Assembly: GCA_016290315.1 (NCBI GenBank) | Contig: JAEETK010000005.1 | Span: 1-52,478, forward strand | DNA length: 52,478 nucleotides | Direction: 5' to 3' | Source: Candidatus Saccharimonadota bacterium | GTDB lineage: Bacteria; Patescibacteriota; Saccharimonadia; Saccharimonadales; Saccharimonadaceae | Shown: positions 32,765 to 40,186 of the stretch, one piece after another | How positions within the stretch are numbered: the first letter of the stretch is position 1 | Layout: every line of letters begins with the position of its first letter | The notes under the pieces: model-generated | What the model was told of the DNA's origin: nothing | What the model saw: only the letters and a program-made list of their open reading frames with translations | Databases searched by the model: none | Program-made: the position numbers and the translations under genes

Positions 32765-33316
32765 TTATTGCCCACGTTTTTTTAATTCTAAAAGCACCGT
32801 CGGTACCGCTGGAGGCGGCGTAAAGTAATTTGACTTCAATGGGAGGCGAATACGCGGGGCGTATTGAATATAGAGCTGTTTGCCCAACTGTGAGGTGTAA
32901 TGTCGGTCATTATTGAGAAGTTTTAGCGCAAATTGCTTCTGCAAAATCAAGTATATGGCATCTGGCGGATTCTTTGCTTCGTCAAGCTTGTGTAGAATCG
33001 CCGAGCTCAGATGAAACGGAGGGTTAGCAAAAATCTTATATGGGCCGTCCAGCAATTCCATTTCAAGAAAATCCTTTTCTACTATCACGACATTGTCGCA
33101 TCGCTTCGTATTTTTACGCAGAAGAGCGGCCGTCTCAGCATCCGGCTCAACGGCTATTACCTGTTTGCACCTACGCGCAAGGGCCGAAGTGATTACACCA
33201 GATCCGGCGCCAATATCTATAACAACATCACGCTTCTTTATATTGCTATGGCCAATCAAATAACCAGCCAACTTGGGGCTGCGTAGAAAATGTTGCGATA
33301 ATTGATATTTACGCAT
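32765..33316 (-). CDS. Short KsgA/Erm-type rRNA adenine N6-methyltransferase
   Basis: SAM-dependent enzyme of the KsgA/Dim1/Erm superfamily. It shows the entry QHFLRSPKLAG, motif I DIGAGSGVIT near 34-43, motif II VIAVEPDA, and motif IV NPPFHLSS near 98. The C-terminal F-x-P-P-P-A-V-P-T-V-L-L-E-L is also typical. NPPF is the form of some actinobacterial Erm enzymes, against NLPY in KsgA. At 183 aa it lacks most of the C-terminal domain of KsgA (about 265 aa). It could be a minimal RsmA or an Erm targeting 23S A2058. It overlaps the SpoU-type gene by 8 nt. Confidence 0.82.
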   Translation of the reverse strand: MRKYQLSQHFLRSPKLAGYLIGHSNIKKRDVVIDIGAGSGVITSALARRCKQVIAVEPDAETAALLRKNTKRCDNVVIVEKDFLEMELLDGPYKIFANPPFHLSSAILHKLDEAKNPPDAIYLILQKQFALKLLNNDRHYTSQLGKQLYIQYAPRIRLPLKSNYFTPPPAVPTVLLELKKRGQ

Positions 33317-33860
33317 CTTTCGGTAATAATCCTAACTGTCGCACGGCTTCATACATCGCAACTGCACTAGCGCAACCAACGTTGATAGAGCGAGTGGAGC
33401 CGAGTTGTTCGATATAGAATGCGCCGTCGGATTTATCTAATAACTCTTGAGAAATGCCGTCAGATTCTGAACCAAATATTAAAATCGAGTTTGGTTTGAT
33501 TTCTGTTTTTGCAAGCGCCTTCGCTTCTGGACGATTGTTGTCGACGGCAATAATAGACATATTACGGGCGCGCGCGTCCTTTATAAATTCATCAACTGTC
33601 GAAAAGTGATCGATATGTAAGTATCTATCCGTCACCATTGCGCCACGGCGGTTATATTTGCGCTTGCCAATGATATGCACGCGCGCCACATTGAAAGCGT
33701 TCGCATTGCGCACAATGGTGCCGATGTTAAAATCGTGCGCCAAGTTCTCTATTGCGATTTCTAGAGGAATCCGAGATTTATCGAGGTCGGCAACAATCTC
33801 CTCATTGCTAAGGCCTTTGTATTTATCTATGAGATTGCGCGTATCGTCGCTCGGATTCAT
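33309..33860 (-). CDS. SpoU/TrmH-type RNA 2'-O-methyltransferase
   Basis: The SPOUT knot motifs are clear: motif 1 NIGTIVRNANAF near 45-56, motif 2 LIFGSESDGIS near 127-137, and motif 3 GSTRSINVGCASAVAMYEA near 152-170. At 183 aa it is a single SPOUT domain without a substrate-binding extension, similar to small TrmH-like enzymes. The RNA target cannot be named. Its ATG overlaps the upstream stop (TAATG) and its stop overlaps the methyltransferase start, forming a coupled three-gene operon. Confidence 0.9.
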   Translation of the reverse strand: MNPSDDTRNLIDKYKGLSNEEIVADLDKSRIPLEIAIENLAHDFNIGTIVRNANAFNVARVHIIGKRKYNRRGAMVTDRYLHIDHFSTVDEFIKDARARNMSIIAVDNNRPEAKALAKTEIKPNSILIFGSESDGISQELLDKSDGAFYIEQLGSTRSINVGCASAVAMYEAVRQLGLLPKDA

Positions 33861-34156
33861 TATTTCTTGGTATTTTTACTGCTTTGTTTTTCGATGCGAG
33901 CTTTAGATTTTTCGTTCTGCTCGTGCGATTCAATTATAAAACGAATCAACGCCCAAACAATAACATTCGCCAACATCGCCGCAATGGCAATTAGCGGCAC
34001 GATAAGTAGCGCCACGCCAGCGGATTGATTAATCAATGCAACAACACCAGCTATGACAAATACTATCACTGCAACCGATGCATAAGTCCAAGTCAAAAGG
34101 CCAATTTGCCTTTTTTCACGATACATTCTAGATAATTTTTCAAATAAACTTTCCAT
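33860..34156 (-). CDS. Small membrane protein, 98 aa
   Basis: Two hydrophobic segments (about 19-41 and 44-70) between a charged N-terminus and a Lys/Ser-rich tail. No family is recognised. ATG 34156 is preferred over a longer frame because the extended -10 TGC TATAAT ends 6 nt before it. It leads the coupled RNA-methyltransferase operon. Confidence 0.65.
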   Translation of the reverse strand: MESLFEKLSRMYREKRQIGLLTWTYASVAVIVFVIAGVVALINQSAGVALLIVPLIAIAAMLANVIVWALIRFIIESHEQNEKSKARIEKQSSKNTKK

Positions 34157-34162
34157 GTCTTC

Positions 34163-34212
34163 ATTATAGCACAAATTCCTATTTTTGTCAATCCATGGCA
34201 ATGTGATAGAAT
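34163..34212. promoter_or_regulatory. Divergent leaderless promoters
   Basis: Minus-strand TGC TATAAT (34163-34168) ends 6 nt before ATG 34156; plus-strand TTGTCA (34185-34190), 16 nt and TGA TAGAAT (34207-34212) ends 7 nt before GTG 34220. Confidence 0.65.
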
Positions 34213-34219
34213 ACTTAAA

Positions 34220-34915
34220 GTGAAAGACGCATTAATCGAAGAATTGGAGAAAGGCATTGATGCCGACCGTAGCGAACGCACGCAGCATTATTTTGGCATA
34301 TTTCCTGGCGGCTATGGCGAGGGCGATGTCCTACTTGGCATTCCGACACCGTATATCCGCAAGTCCGCCAAAGACTATAATAAGATGCCACTCTCCGAAC
34401 TCCGTGAGTTACTCCAGTCTCCCGTCCACGAATATCGTTTTGCAGCTCTCGCCATCATGAAAGACCAGTATCGCAAGAATGACGAGGCCATTATTAAACT
34501 CTATCTCGATAATCTTGACTACGTTAATAACTGGGATCTAGTCGATTGTTTCGCGTCACATTTAATTGGGCGATGGTGCCTAGAAAACCGCGACGAAAGC
34601 GTATTGGCCGCCCTTAACCAGTCAACTGATTTGTGGCGACGACGCATCTCGCTGGTCGCCTATATGGCCTTCTATCGCAAGAATCTCCTCGGTAATGGTC
34701 TCGAAATGATAGATCGGCGCATTGATGATTCCGAAGATTTAATGCATAAAGCCTGCGGTTGGATGCTACGAGAGATCTATAGCAAAGTCGATAAGCACCT
34801 AGTGGAGTCGTATTTAATTGACAATTACCCACGGCTCTCACGCACAACTCTGCGCTACGCGATTGAGCATATGCCAGAGGAACAGCGCCTCCAATATCTA
34901 CATGGAGATTTTTAA
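34220..34915 (+). CDS. AlkD-like DNA alkylation repair HEAT-repeat protein
   Basis: AlkD-family proteins are HEAT-like glycosylases that excise N3/N7-alkylated purines without base flipping. The 231-aa protein shows the entry FGIFPGGYGEGD near 27-38, GIPTPYIRKSAK, NNWDLVDCFASHLIG near 105-119, and HKACGWMLREI near 176. Trp and Asp of NNWDLVD are the region expected to line the lesion pocket. The start is GTG 34220, placed 7 nt after the extended -10, so it is leaderless. The stop overlaps the next gene by 1 nt (TAATG). Confidence 0.92.
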   Translation: MKDALIEELEKGIDADRSERTQHYFGIFPGGYGEGDVLLGIPTPYIRKSAKDYNKMPLSELRELLQSPVHEYRFAALAIMKDQYRKNDEAIIKLYLDNLDYVNNWDLVDCFASHLIGRWCLENRDESVLAALNQSTDLWRRRISLVAYMAFYRKNLLGNGLEMIDRRIDDSEDLMHKACGWMLREIYSKVDKHLVESYLIDNYPRLSRTTLRYAIEHMPEEQRLQYLHGDF

Positions 34916-35142
34916 TGTCACGCGCCCAAAATAACCGCCCCGCCCCATATAATCCGCCGCGTTGTTGGGTTGGAGACAAAAATAAAGTATGCTATCCCGA
35001 CGAGACAACGGCAGAGATGAGCGCGCGTTTAGTAGAAGCCGAGCATGGCCTAGCGGCTAACTCTTTGACCTGTTATCGTTGCGAGTATGGCAACCACTGG
35101 CACTTGGCAAATAATAACACTAAAAATCGCCGCCAGCGTTAG
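34915..35142 (+). CDS. Small zinc-binding protein, 75 aa
   Basis: A basic protein with Cys/His arranged as CWVGDKNKVCYPDE...LTCYRCEYGNHWHLA, a likely zinc finger of the CxxC plus HxH kind found in small phage and actinobacterial proteins that pair a YRC with a WHL end. It is coupled to the AlkD-like gene by TAATG and may assist DNA repair or be an independent regulator. No terminator is evident within 30 nt. Confidence 0.65.
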   Translation: MSRAQNNRPAPYNPPRCWVGDKNKVCYPDETTAEMSARLVEAEHGLAANSLTCYRCEYGNHWHLANNNTKNRRQR

Positions 35143-35384
35143 ATTTCCGCGTAGCCTTGTTTTTGCGTATTTGCTTTAACTATACGAAGATGTCAAATCT
35201 TTTATACCAAAATACACCCTTTTATACCTGTTCTTACAGATAATTAGCGATGGATAGTTAGAGTATAAATTTACGCCGTCCTTCCAGAGGTCACTAGAAG
35301 AACCTATCTGGCGATATTGTACAAAAATCTTGGACAACTTCGCATATATGCAAAAACACAAGACGCGCGCCTATAATAAGGCAT
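35143..35384. other. Intergenic stretch without a convincing gene
   Basis: About 240 nt between the zinc-finger gene and the tig terminator. A TTG-initiated 61-codon frame on the minus strand (35176-35361) has a plausible C-terminal part (KDGVNLYSNYPS) but no Shine-Dalgarno, so it is not called. A plus-strand TATAAT sits at about 35371. Confidence 0.4.
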
Positions 35385-35422
35385 CAAAAATCGCCGGCCT
35401 ACCGAATAGCAAAACCGGCGAT
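35385..35422 (-). terminator. Terminator of tig
   Basis: Minus-strand stem ATCGCCGG / CCGGCGAT followed by TTTTTG. Confidence 0.88.
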
Positions 35423-35429
35423 TAGCGAA

Positions 35430-36755
35430 CTATTTTTTAGCCTTTTTGGTGGCAGCTTTTTTAGCTGGTTTCTTGGCGTGTGGCTTATTAATTTCAACAA
35501 GCTTGTTCATAGTTCGATCAACACGCATGCGATTGCGAATGCTGACGGCAACGTCGGGATTCTTGAGTTGCTCGAGTGCCTTCGGGTCGTTCTTGTAGAC
35601 GGCGCGCATTTCGACAACCTGCTGTGCGGCTTCTTCTTCGGAAACCTCAATGCCGAGCGCATCGGCGAGCTTTTGTACTACGATACTACCGATAACGCGC
35701 TTACGGGCAGTTTCGCGAAGCCCTTCTTCCCACTCCTCGAGCTTTTGCTTGGTTTGCTCGAGGTATTGCTCGAATTCCATACCGCGAGAGCGGAGGTTGC
35801 GGAACATATCCTCTTTCATATTCTCAAACTGCTCTTGAACGAGCGAAGCTGGTGCCTCGGTTTTTGAATGGGAGACGATTTCGTTCAAAAGGCTGTCTTT
35901 GTATTTTTCATCAGCCTCATAGGTGGCACGAGATTTAAGATTCTTCATGATATCTTCGCGAAGCTCTTTGAGAGTCTCAAAAGCGCCAGATTTCTTTGCG
36001 AGATCATCGTCAATTGCCGGAACATTAATCTCGGAAACTTGCTTTAAGAGAATCTCAAACACGGTCTTTGCGCCGGCAAGTTCTGCGCTAGCGTAATCTT
36101 TAGGAAAAGTAATGTCGAGATCGAATTTGTCGCCAACCTCGTGGCCAACAATGCCGTCTTCAAAGCCAGGAATAAATTGTCCAGATCCGAGGCGAAGATG
36201 ATAATCCTTTGCAGATCCACCGTCGAAAGCTTTGCCATCTTTCTTACCCTTGAAATCAATAATGACTTCGTCGCCATTCTTAGCTGCGCGCTTTACAACT
36301 TTTGGCTCAGCGTAACTTTCAGCGATACGGCGAAGAACATCCTCGACATCATCGTCAGTGACCTCTGGTTCATCATAAACGACCTTAATGTTCTCATAGT
36401 CGCCAAGTTTGACGTCTGGCATAATGTCGGAAGTAATCGTTAGCTCTGCCATTTCACCAGGAACATATTTCTTAACATCTACGTGCGGAATGGAGATTGG
36501 AGTTAGGCCAGCCTCGGTATATAGCTTCGGGATGGCTTGGCGAACAACAATATCAAGGGTTTGCGAAGCAAGATCGTTTGGATCGACGTGCTGTTCAACG
36601 ATGTTTGCCGGAGCTTTGCCGTTGCGAAAGCCTGGCACTTTAATATTTCGAGCGAGACGCTCGAGAGCCTTCAGACGTGCAGGCTCAAAGTCTTTTTGAT
36701 CGAACTCAACGGTAAATTCTACCGATGTACTGAGTTTTTTGCTGGTAGATTTCAT
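35430..36755 (-). CDS. tig: Trigger factor, ribosome-associated chaperone
   Basis: Trigger factor binds nascent chains at the ribosomal exit tunnel. The ribosome-binding N-domain carries VPGFRNGKAPANIVEQHV near 38-55 (the GFRxGKxP signature). The PPIase domain contains DEVIIDFKGKKDG near 165, and the C-terminal domain is long and helical. A Lys/Ala-rich tail (AKKPAKKAATKKAKK) is added. At 441 aa it is full length. The extended -10 TGT TATAAT ends 7 nt before ATG, so the mRNA is predicted leaderless. Confidence 0.97.
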   Translation of the reverse strand: MKSTSKKLSTSVEFTVEFDQKDFEPARLKALERLARNIKVPGFRNGKAPANIVEQHVDPNDLASQTLDIVVRQAIPKLYTEAGLTPISIPHVDVKKYVPGEMAELTITSDIMPDVKLGDYENIKVVYDEPEVTDDDVEDVLRRIAESYAEPKVVKRAAKNGDEVIIDFKGKKDGKAFDGGSAKDYHLRLGSGQFIPGFEDGIVGHEVGDKFDLDITFPKDYASAELAGAKTVFEILLKQVSEINVPAIDDDLAKKSGAFETLKELREDIMKNLKSRATYEADEKYKDSLLNEIVSHSKTEAPASLVQEQFENMKEDMFRNLRSRGMEFEQYLEQTKQKLEEWEEGLRETARKRVIGSIVVQKLADALGIEVSEEEAAQQVVEMRAVYKNDPKALEQLKNPDVAVSIRNRMRVDRTMNKLVEINKPHAKKPAKKAATKKAKK

Positions 36756-36798
36756 AGGAGAAATTATAACATGAACAGATAGAGATTATAAAGCGTAA

Positions 36799-38394
36799 CT
36801 ATTTTATAACACTAATGCCGTTATTGTAATCCGTACGAAAATGCCGCAAGACATTGCGCGGCTCAACTTCTTGCTTTAAGCCCGGATTCAAAATATCATA
36901 CGGATCAAAGACTCCTTTAATCTTGCCATAAATTGCTAGGGTATCCGTATCTTCGCTTGGTCGAGTAAACATAGCCAGGAAACGTCCCTCTGGAGCATCG
37001 CCACAAGGATAACCATCGCAATGCTGAACGAGCTTCAGATATTTGCGCAAAAAGTCGATTAAGGCCTTACGTCCTTCAGAAGTCGCAGGCGAGAAACTCG
37101 GGCGAACCGTAAAAGTATTAAAATCGACCGAGCCATATATAGCCAGCTTTAGCTTTAGTTTCTCTGTCATTAGGCGCAAGCCTTGGAAGAACTCCGCTTG
37201 GCGCTCCTCTGGAATATACGATCCGTCTACGAGTGGCAAGAAATAGTTTGGATTAGCATCGTTCAAGAACGCCAAAAGATTCTCATTTACGGCTATAAAA
37301 TCGCGTGTATTTTTGATATCCTCTATCACTAATCTATCTTTGCCAGATAAGGCTTTGCGAAGTTTGCGGAATTTACGGCGGCGATCACGGCGCGCATCGT
37401 CTTTCGCATTTGCAACAATCAAAAGGCCATCGTCTGGGGCTTTTCGGTAAAGACCACAAGCTTTCCCGGTGCTGCCTGCTTGATTAAAAATAGACGTATC
37501 ATACACTTCTATATCGGTAAATTTGATTTTCTTTAAGATTTTGCAGACGCGTACAAAATCTTTACCATCGCTACACGGGATTGCAAACCAGTCTGGACTC
37601 TCAAATACCGGCTCGACACGCAAAATCACCTCCGTGATGATGCCGAGAGTCCCCTCTGAACCACAGATTAATGGCAATATGTTAAAGTTACGCCTTTCTC
37701 GTACAGACTTGATGCCAGCGTAACCTGAGCGATTTTGAGTCGTAAGCGCGATTTTCGCCACAGTCTCGGATTTTTTATCGAGAATCTCTTTTATTTGACG
37801 ATAGATTTCGCCTTCTAGGTTCTTCTGTTCAAGCTTCTTCTTTAGACCCCAGCGGCCGTAGTTTGCTGTTTGAATTAGACTGCCATCGCTTAGGACAATT
37901 TCCGCTTCTTCAATAAAATCCGTAATCGTCTTCGGTTCGGTATTCACGCTTGCGGAAGCATTTTTTGCAATCAAGCCTCCAATTGTTTCGTGCGGGTCGC
38001 CACTGACTGGCAGGTCGAGACCGTGTACGCCAAGCGACTTTTTAAGTTCGCCCAGAGTTACGCCCGCCTGAACGCGAATTAGCCGTTGGCGCACATCAAT
38101 TTCCTGAATATGATTGAGCTTCTCCGTAGAAATAATAAGACCGTTACCAATACTTGAACCCGTCTTGCTGTAGCCAGCACCGCGCACTGTAATTGGAAGA
38201 GATATTTTTTTCGTAGCCAGCTGGTTAGAAAATCTGACAAGACGGCGAACGTCGCGCGTATTAGCCGGAACCGCCACTATGCGCGGATGAAACTTCAAAA
38301 GCGAACGGTCGGTAGAGTACTGCTCCAAAACATTAGGCGCACTATAAACAACGCCATCGATATGCTGATTTAAATAAATCGCAATACGGTTCAT
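36799..38394 (-). CDS. FAD-linked oxidoreductase (GlcD / D-lactate dehydrogenase type)
   Basis: A vanillyl-alcohol-oxidase-fold flavoprotein. The FAD-binding domain has TVRGAGYSKTGSSIG near 70, GDPHETIGGLIAKNASA near 130-146 and GSEGTLGIITEVILRV near 240-255. The C-terminal domain is of the FAD-linked oxidase type, ending with the FDPYDILNPG motif. The 531-aa protein lacks the C-terminal Fe-S domain found in larger glycolate/lactate oxidases. D-lactate or a related 2-hydroxy acid is the best guess. It is monocistronic and its ATG has GGTGG upstream. Confidence 0.88.
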   Translation of the reverse strand: MNRIAIYLNQHIDGVVYSAPNVLEQYSTDRSLLKFHPRIVAVPANTRDVRRLVRFSNQLATKKISLPITVRGAGYSKTGSSIGNGLIISTEKLNHIQEIDVRQRLIRVQAGVTLGELKKSLGVHGLDLPVSGDPHETIGGLIAKNASASVNTEPKTITDFIEEAEIVLSDGSLIQTANYGRWGLKKKLEQKNLEGEIYRQIKEILDKKSETVAKIALTTQNRSGYAGIKSVRERRNFNILPLICGSEGTLGIITEVILRVEPVFESPDWFAIPCSDGKDFVRVCKILKKIKFTDIEVYDTSIFNQAGSTGKACGLYRKAPDDGLLIVANAKDDARRDRRRKFRKLRKALSGKDRLVIEDIKNTRDFIAVNENLLAFLNDANPNYFLPLVDGSYIPEERQAEFFQGLRLMTEKLKLKLAIYGSVDFNTFTVRPSFSPATSEGRKALIDFLRKYLKLVQHCDGYPCGDAPEGRFLAMFTRPSEDTDTLAIYGKIKGVFDPYDILNPGLKQEVEPRNVLRHFRTDYNNGISVIK

Positions 38395-38461
38395 AATCCA
38401 CCCTTAATCATCACATTTTATTTTATCACATAAAAGCACGAGCTTGATGTTTTTAGGAAGA

Positions 38462-38494
38462 AAAAAGACCCCCCGCGGAAGTTTAGGGAGGTCA
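38462..38494 (-). terminator. Terminator of orphan cassette D
   Basis: Minus-strand stem GACCTCCC / GGGGGGTC (one G-T pair) followed by T6. Confidence 0.8.
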
Positions 38495-38536
38495 AATGGA
38501 GATTGCGTCGGCAAGGATCCGTCTTGCTACGCGAGC

Positions 38537-38932
38537 TTAGTCCTGCCGCATCAGTGGAAATCCAGCCTTTCGGCGCAAGTCGTACGCCTGATACTGGCAA
38601 ATGTAGTATTTCATTCCTTCCACCGTTGTAGCTTCAAGGGTAACGCCATAGTACATATCCTCTACTCGCTTGACGCTTAATATGCCGGCGGTTACGAACA
38701 CGCGTTCGTTATTAAGAACCTTCCAGCTCGAGCAATTGCGAAGATAGCCGTAGACACAAAAGCCGCGTGCGGCTTCCTCCTTATCGGAGAAAAACACCAA
38801 TTCGTCGCCAATCTCTGCGTACGCGAAGAAGTTATAAAGGCGCCGCGCATACCCACTTTCCCATCTCGTTTTATAGTAGTCCTCGCTTGCGGCGATGCTC
38901 CATAAATCAATGTACTTCTGTTCCTGTTCCAT
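38537..38932 (-). CDS. Orphan cassette D: small soluble protein, 131 aa
   Basis: Not recognised. It is rich in Tyr, Glu and Arg with a single aromatic-rich core (YNFFAYAEIGDELVFF) and no signal peptide. Two ATGs are adjacent. The one at 38932 is preferred because the run AAAGGGGGG lies 5 nt before it, while only 2 nt separate it from ATG 38935. It has its own promoter (38970-38997) and terminator. It resembles cassettes A and C in layout though not in sequence. Confidence 0.6.
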   Translation of the reverse strand: MEQEQKYIDLWSIAASEDYYKTRWESGYARRLYNFFAYAEIGDELVFFSDKEEAARGFCVYGYLRNCSSWKVLNNERVFVTAGILSVKRVEDMYYGVTLEATTVEGMKYYICQYQAYDLRRKAGFPLMRQD

Positions 38933-38969
38933 CATAGCCCCCCTTTCTAATAGCGAACAACTGTTTGCG

Positions 38970-38997
38970 ATTATATCATATTTGTGTTCTTTTTCAA
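38970..38997 (-). promoter_or_regulatory. Promoter of cassette D
   Basis: On the minus strand: TTGAAA (38992-38997), 16-nt spacer, TATAAT (38970-38975). An imperfect stem (38953-38968) overlaps the predicted start. Confidence 0.7.
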
Positions 38998-39003
38998 GGT
39001 ATA

Positions 39004-39032
39004 TTGATGTTTTGGTGTTTTTCCGGTATAAT
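39004..39032 (+). promoter_or_regulatory. Promoter of tRNA-Leu
   Basis: TTGATG (39004-39009), 17-nt spacer, TATAAT (39027-39032), 18 nt before the tRNA; back-to-back with the cassette D promoter. Confidence 0.75.
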
Positions 39033-39050
39033 TTGCTTTGTAGTTACCGC

Positions 39051-39135
39051 GCGCGAGTGGTGAAATTGGTATACACGTATGCCTTAGGAGCATATGCCTT
39101 CGGGCGTGCTGGTTCAAGTCCAGTCTCGCGCACCA
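39051..39135 (+). tRNA. tRNA-Leu (anticodon TAG)
   Basis: Class II tRNA with acceptor GCGCGAG/CTCGCGC, anticodon stem TATGC/GCATA with loop CTTAGGA (anticodon TAG), a variable arm (GCCTTCGGGC), T-arm GGTTCAAGTCC, and encoded CCA. Confidence 0.95.
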
Positions 39136-39142
39136 AGATGAA

Positions 39143-39204
39143 ATTAAGTCCTCTTTGAGGTCTTTTTTCATCTGTTGAGAAGCGGTTCGAGCCGCCTCTT
39201 TTTT
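39143..39204 (+). terminator. Tandem terminators after tRNA-Leu
   Basis: First: AGTCCTC / GAGGTCT (one mismatch) then T6. Second, 10 nt on: a GCGG/CCGC stem with flanking GAG/CTC pairs, then T6. Confidence 0.75.
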
Positions 39205-39326
39205 AGCTTTTAAACATTCTTCACCTTCAGTCACCGGAATTAGGTATTTAACAGGGGTAAACTCGATGATTTAGTCCGAAGCTTGAGATTGGCGCTCGGT
39301 TACTTAATCGTTGGCCGTTTGCGCAT

Positions 39327-39354
39327 AAAAATAGACCACTCCGTTGGGGTGGCC
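39327..39354 (-). terminator. Terminator of orphan cassette E
   Basis: Minus-strand stem GGCCACCCC / GAGTGGTC (imperfect) followed by TATTTTT. Confidence 0.7.
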
Positions 39355-39368
39355 TTTTTAGTTGCATA

Positions 39369-39878
39369 TCAAGCCTTGATTGTCATAGAAATTATCGCAA
39401 GAGTCTTGGCGAAAGAGATGTCCTCCTTGATTGCCAGCACTGCACGTTCAAATATGCCTTGCCTCTCTAAAAGCGATCGGAGTTTCTCAACGTGAAGGCA
39501 AATAATTAAATCCTCGGGTTCAAACACGCAGGATGCATACTCTGGAGTCGCTCCAAGCGTGGAGATGGTTAGAGAAAATATGCTAAATCTTGCCAATTGC
39601 TCAGGCGTAAGAATCTGATCCGGCTTAACCGACGTGTATCGCTTTGCTTCACATAAGAATCTTCTCCTGTCAATGAATGACACGAGCGCCTTAATGAGTT
39701 CTTCCTCTTTTTCTTTGGGGATTTCCTCCATAGCCATGACATCAATAAAGGATATCAAGCCAGATTTTTCTTTGGTTTCAAGATGACCACCTTTTTCATT
39801 GAGCTCTTCAATAGTTGCATCAAGTATACTTAAGTCCCCGTCAAATAATATATTTTTTAATTCCTCTTGGCTTACCAT
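39369..39878 (-). CDS. Orphan cassette E: helical soluble protein, 169 aa
   Basis: Not recognised. Strongly helical and acidic at the N-terminus (SILDATIEELNEKGG; IPKEKEEELIKALV), with hydrophobic patches near 95-110 and at the C-terminus. There is no signal peptide. GGGAGG lies 6 nt before ATG. It has its own promoter and terminator. The gene lies downstream of an unrelated tRNA and upstream of an eroded region. Confidence 0.6.
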   Translation of the reverse strand: MVSQEELKNILFDGDLSILDATIEELNEKGGHLETKEKSGLISFIDVMAMEEIPKEKEEELIKALVSFIDRRRFLCEAKRYTSVKPDQILTPEQLARFSIFSLTISTLGATPEYASCVFEPEDLIICLHVEKLRSLLERQGIFERAVLAIKEDISFAKTLAIISMTIKA

Positions 39879-39927
39879 GTTTTACCTCCCAAATATAGCT
39901 CGCTATGCAATTTTAAGGTGCGGTTAT

Positions 39928-39956
39928 ATTGTATAATAGTTGTCTTATTCTGTCAA
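39928..39956 (-). promoter_or_regulatory. Promoter of cassette E
   Basis: On the minus strand: TTGACA (39951-39956), 17-nt spacer, TACAAT (39928-39933). The leader has a small stem ATAGC-GA-GCTAT. Confidence 0.75.
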
Positions 39957-39988
39957 GTCAAATGTGTAGCCATCCTACTGCCGCACCG

Positions 39989-40020
39989 AAGAAAACCTCC
40001 GATTTATCGGAGGTTTTCTT
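39989..40020. terminator. Bidirectional terminator beside gene remnants
   Basis: A perfect 14-bp stem AAGAAAACCTCCGA / TCGGAGGTTTTCTT with loop TTTA and T-rich ends in both directions. The intact gene it once served is probably the remnant at 40048-40172. Confidence 0.85.
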
Positions 40021-40047
40021 TATGTCTGCCCGCCTTCGTTAGAGTGG

Positions 40048-40172
40048 TTACATATCCTGCTTCTCTAGGCCAATAAGGTGCATCTTCTCATTGTCGCCAA
40101 AAGACTGGACATAATCGTACACTGTTACTAAGTTATAGCCTTTTTAGCGAAATAACGCCTTCCTAGATTGTT
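40048..40172 (-). pseudogene. C-terminal remnant of a frameshifted gene
   Basis: Read on the minus strand, a protein-like stretch YNLVTVYDYVQSFGDNE followed by KMHLIGLEKQDM ends in TAA at 40048. Upstream in another frame, NNLGRRYFAKK joins it after a one-base shift (GCTAAAAAGG). No start or full domain remains. The family is not identified. It lies directly downstream of the 2H-type gene and upstream of the strong terminator at 39989. Confidence 0.45.
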
Positions 40173-40186
40173 ATTTAGAAGTTGGC

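Noticed and set aside
35176-35361. 61-codon minus-strand frame between the zinc-finger gene and tig.
   Set aside because: TTG start, no Shine-Dalgarno and no recognised domain; noted only as an uncertain remnant.
38971-39234. Minus-strand frame across tRNA-Leu and its terminators, with a Lys/Glu-rich stretch.
   Set aside because: It is antisense to a tRNA and tandem terminators; the Lys-rich part is the complement of T-runs. A short protein-like segment near 39200-39270 is broken by a stop.
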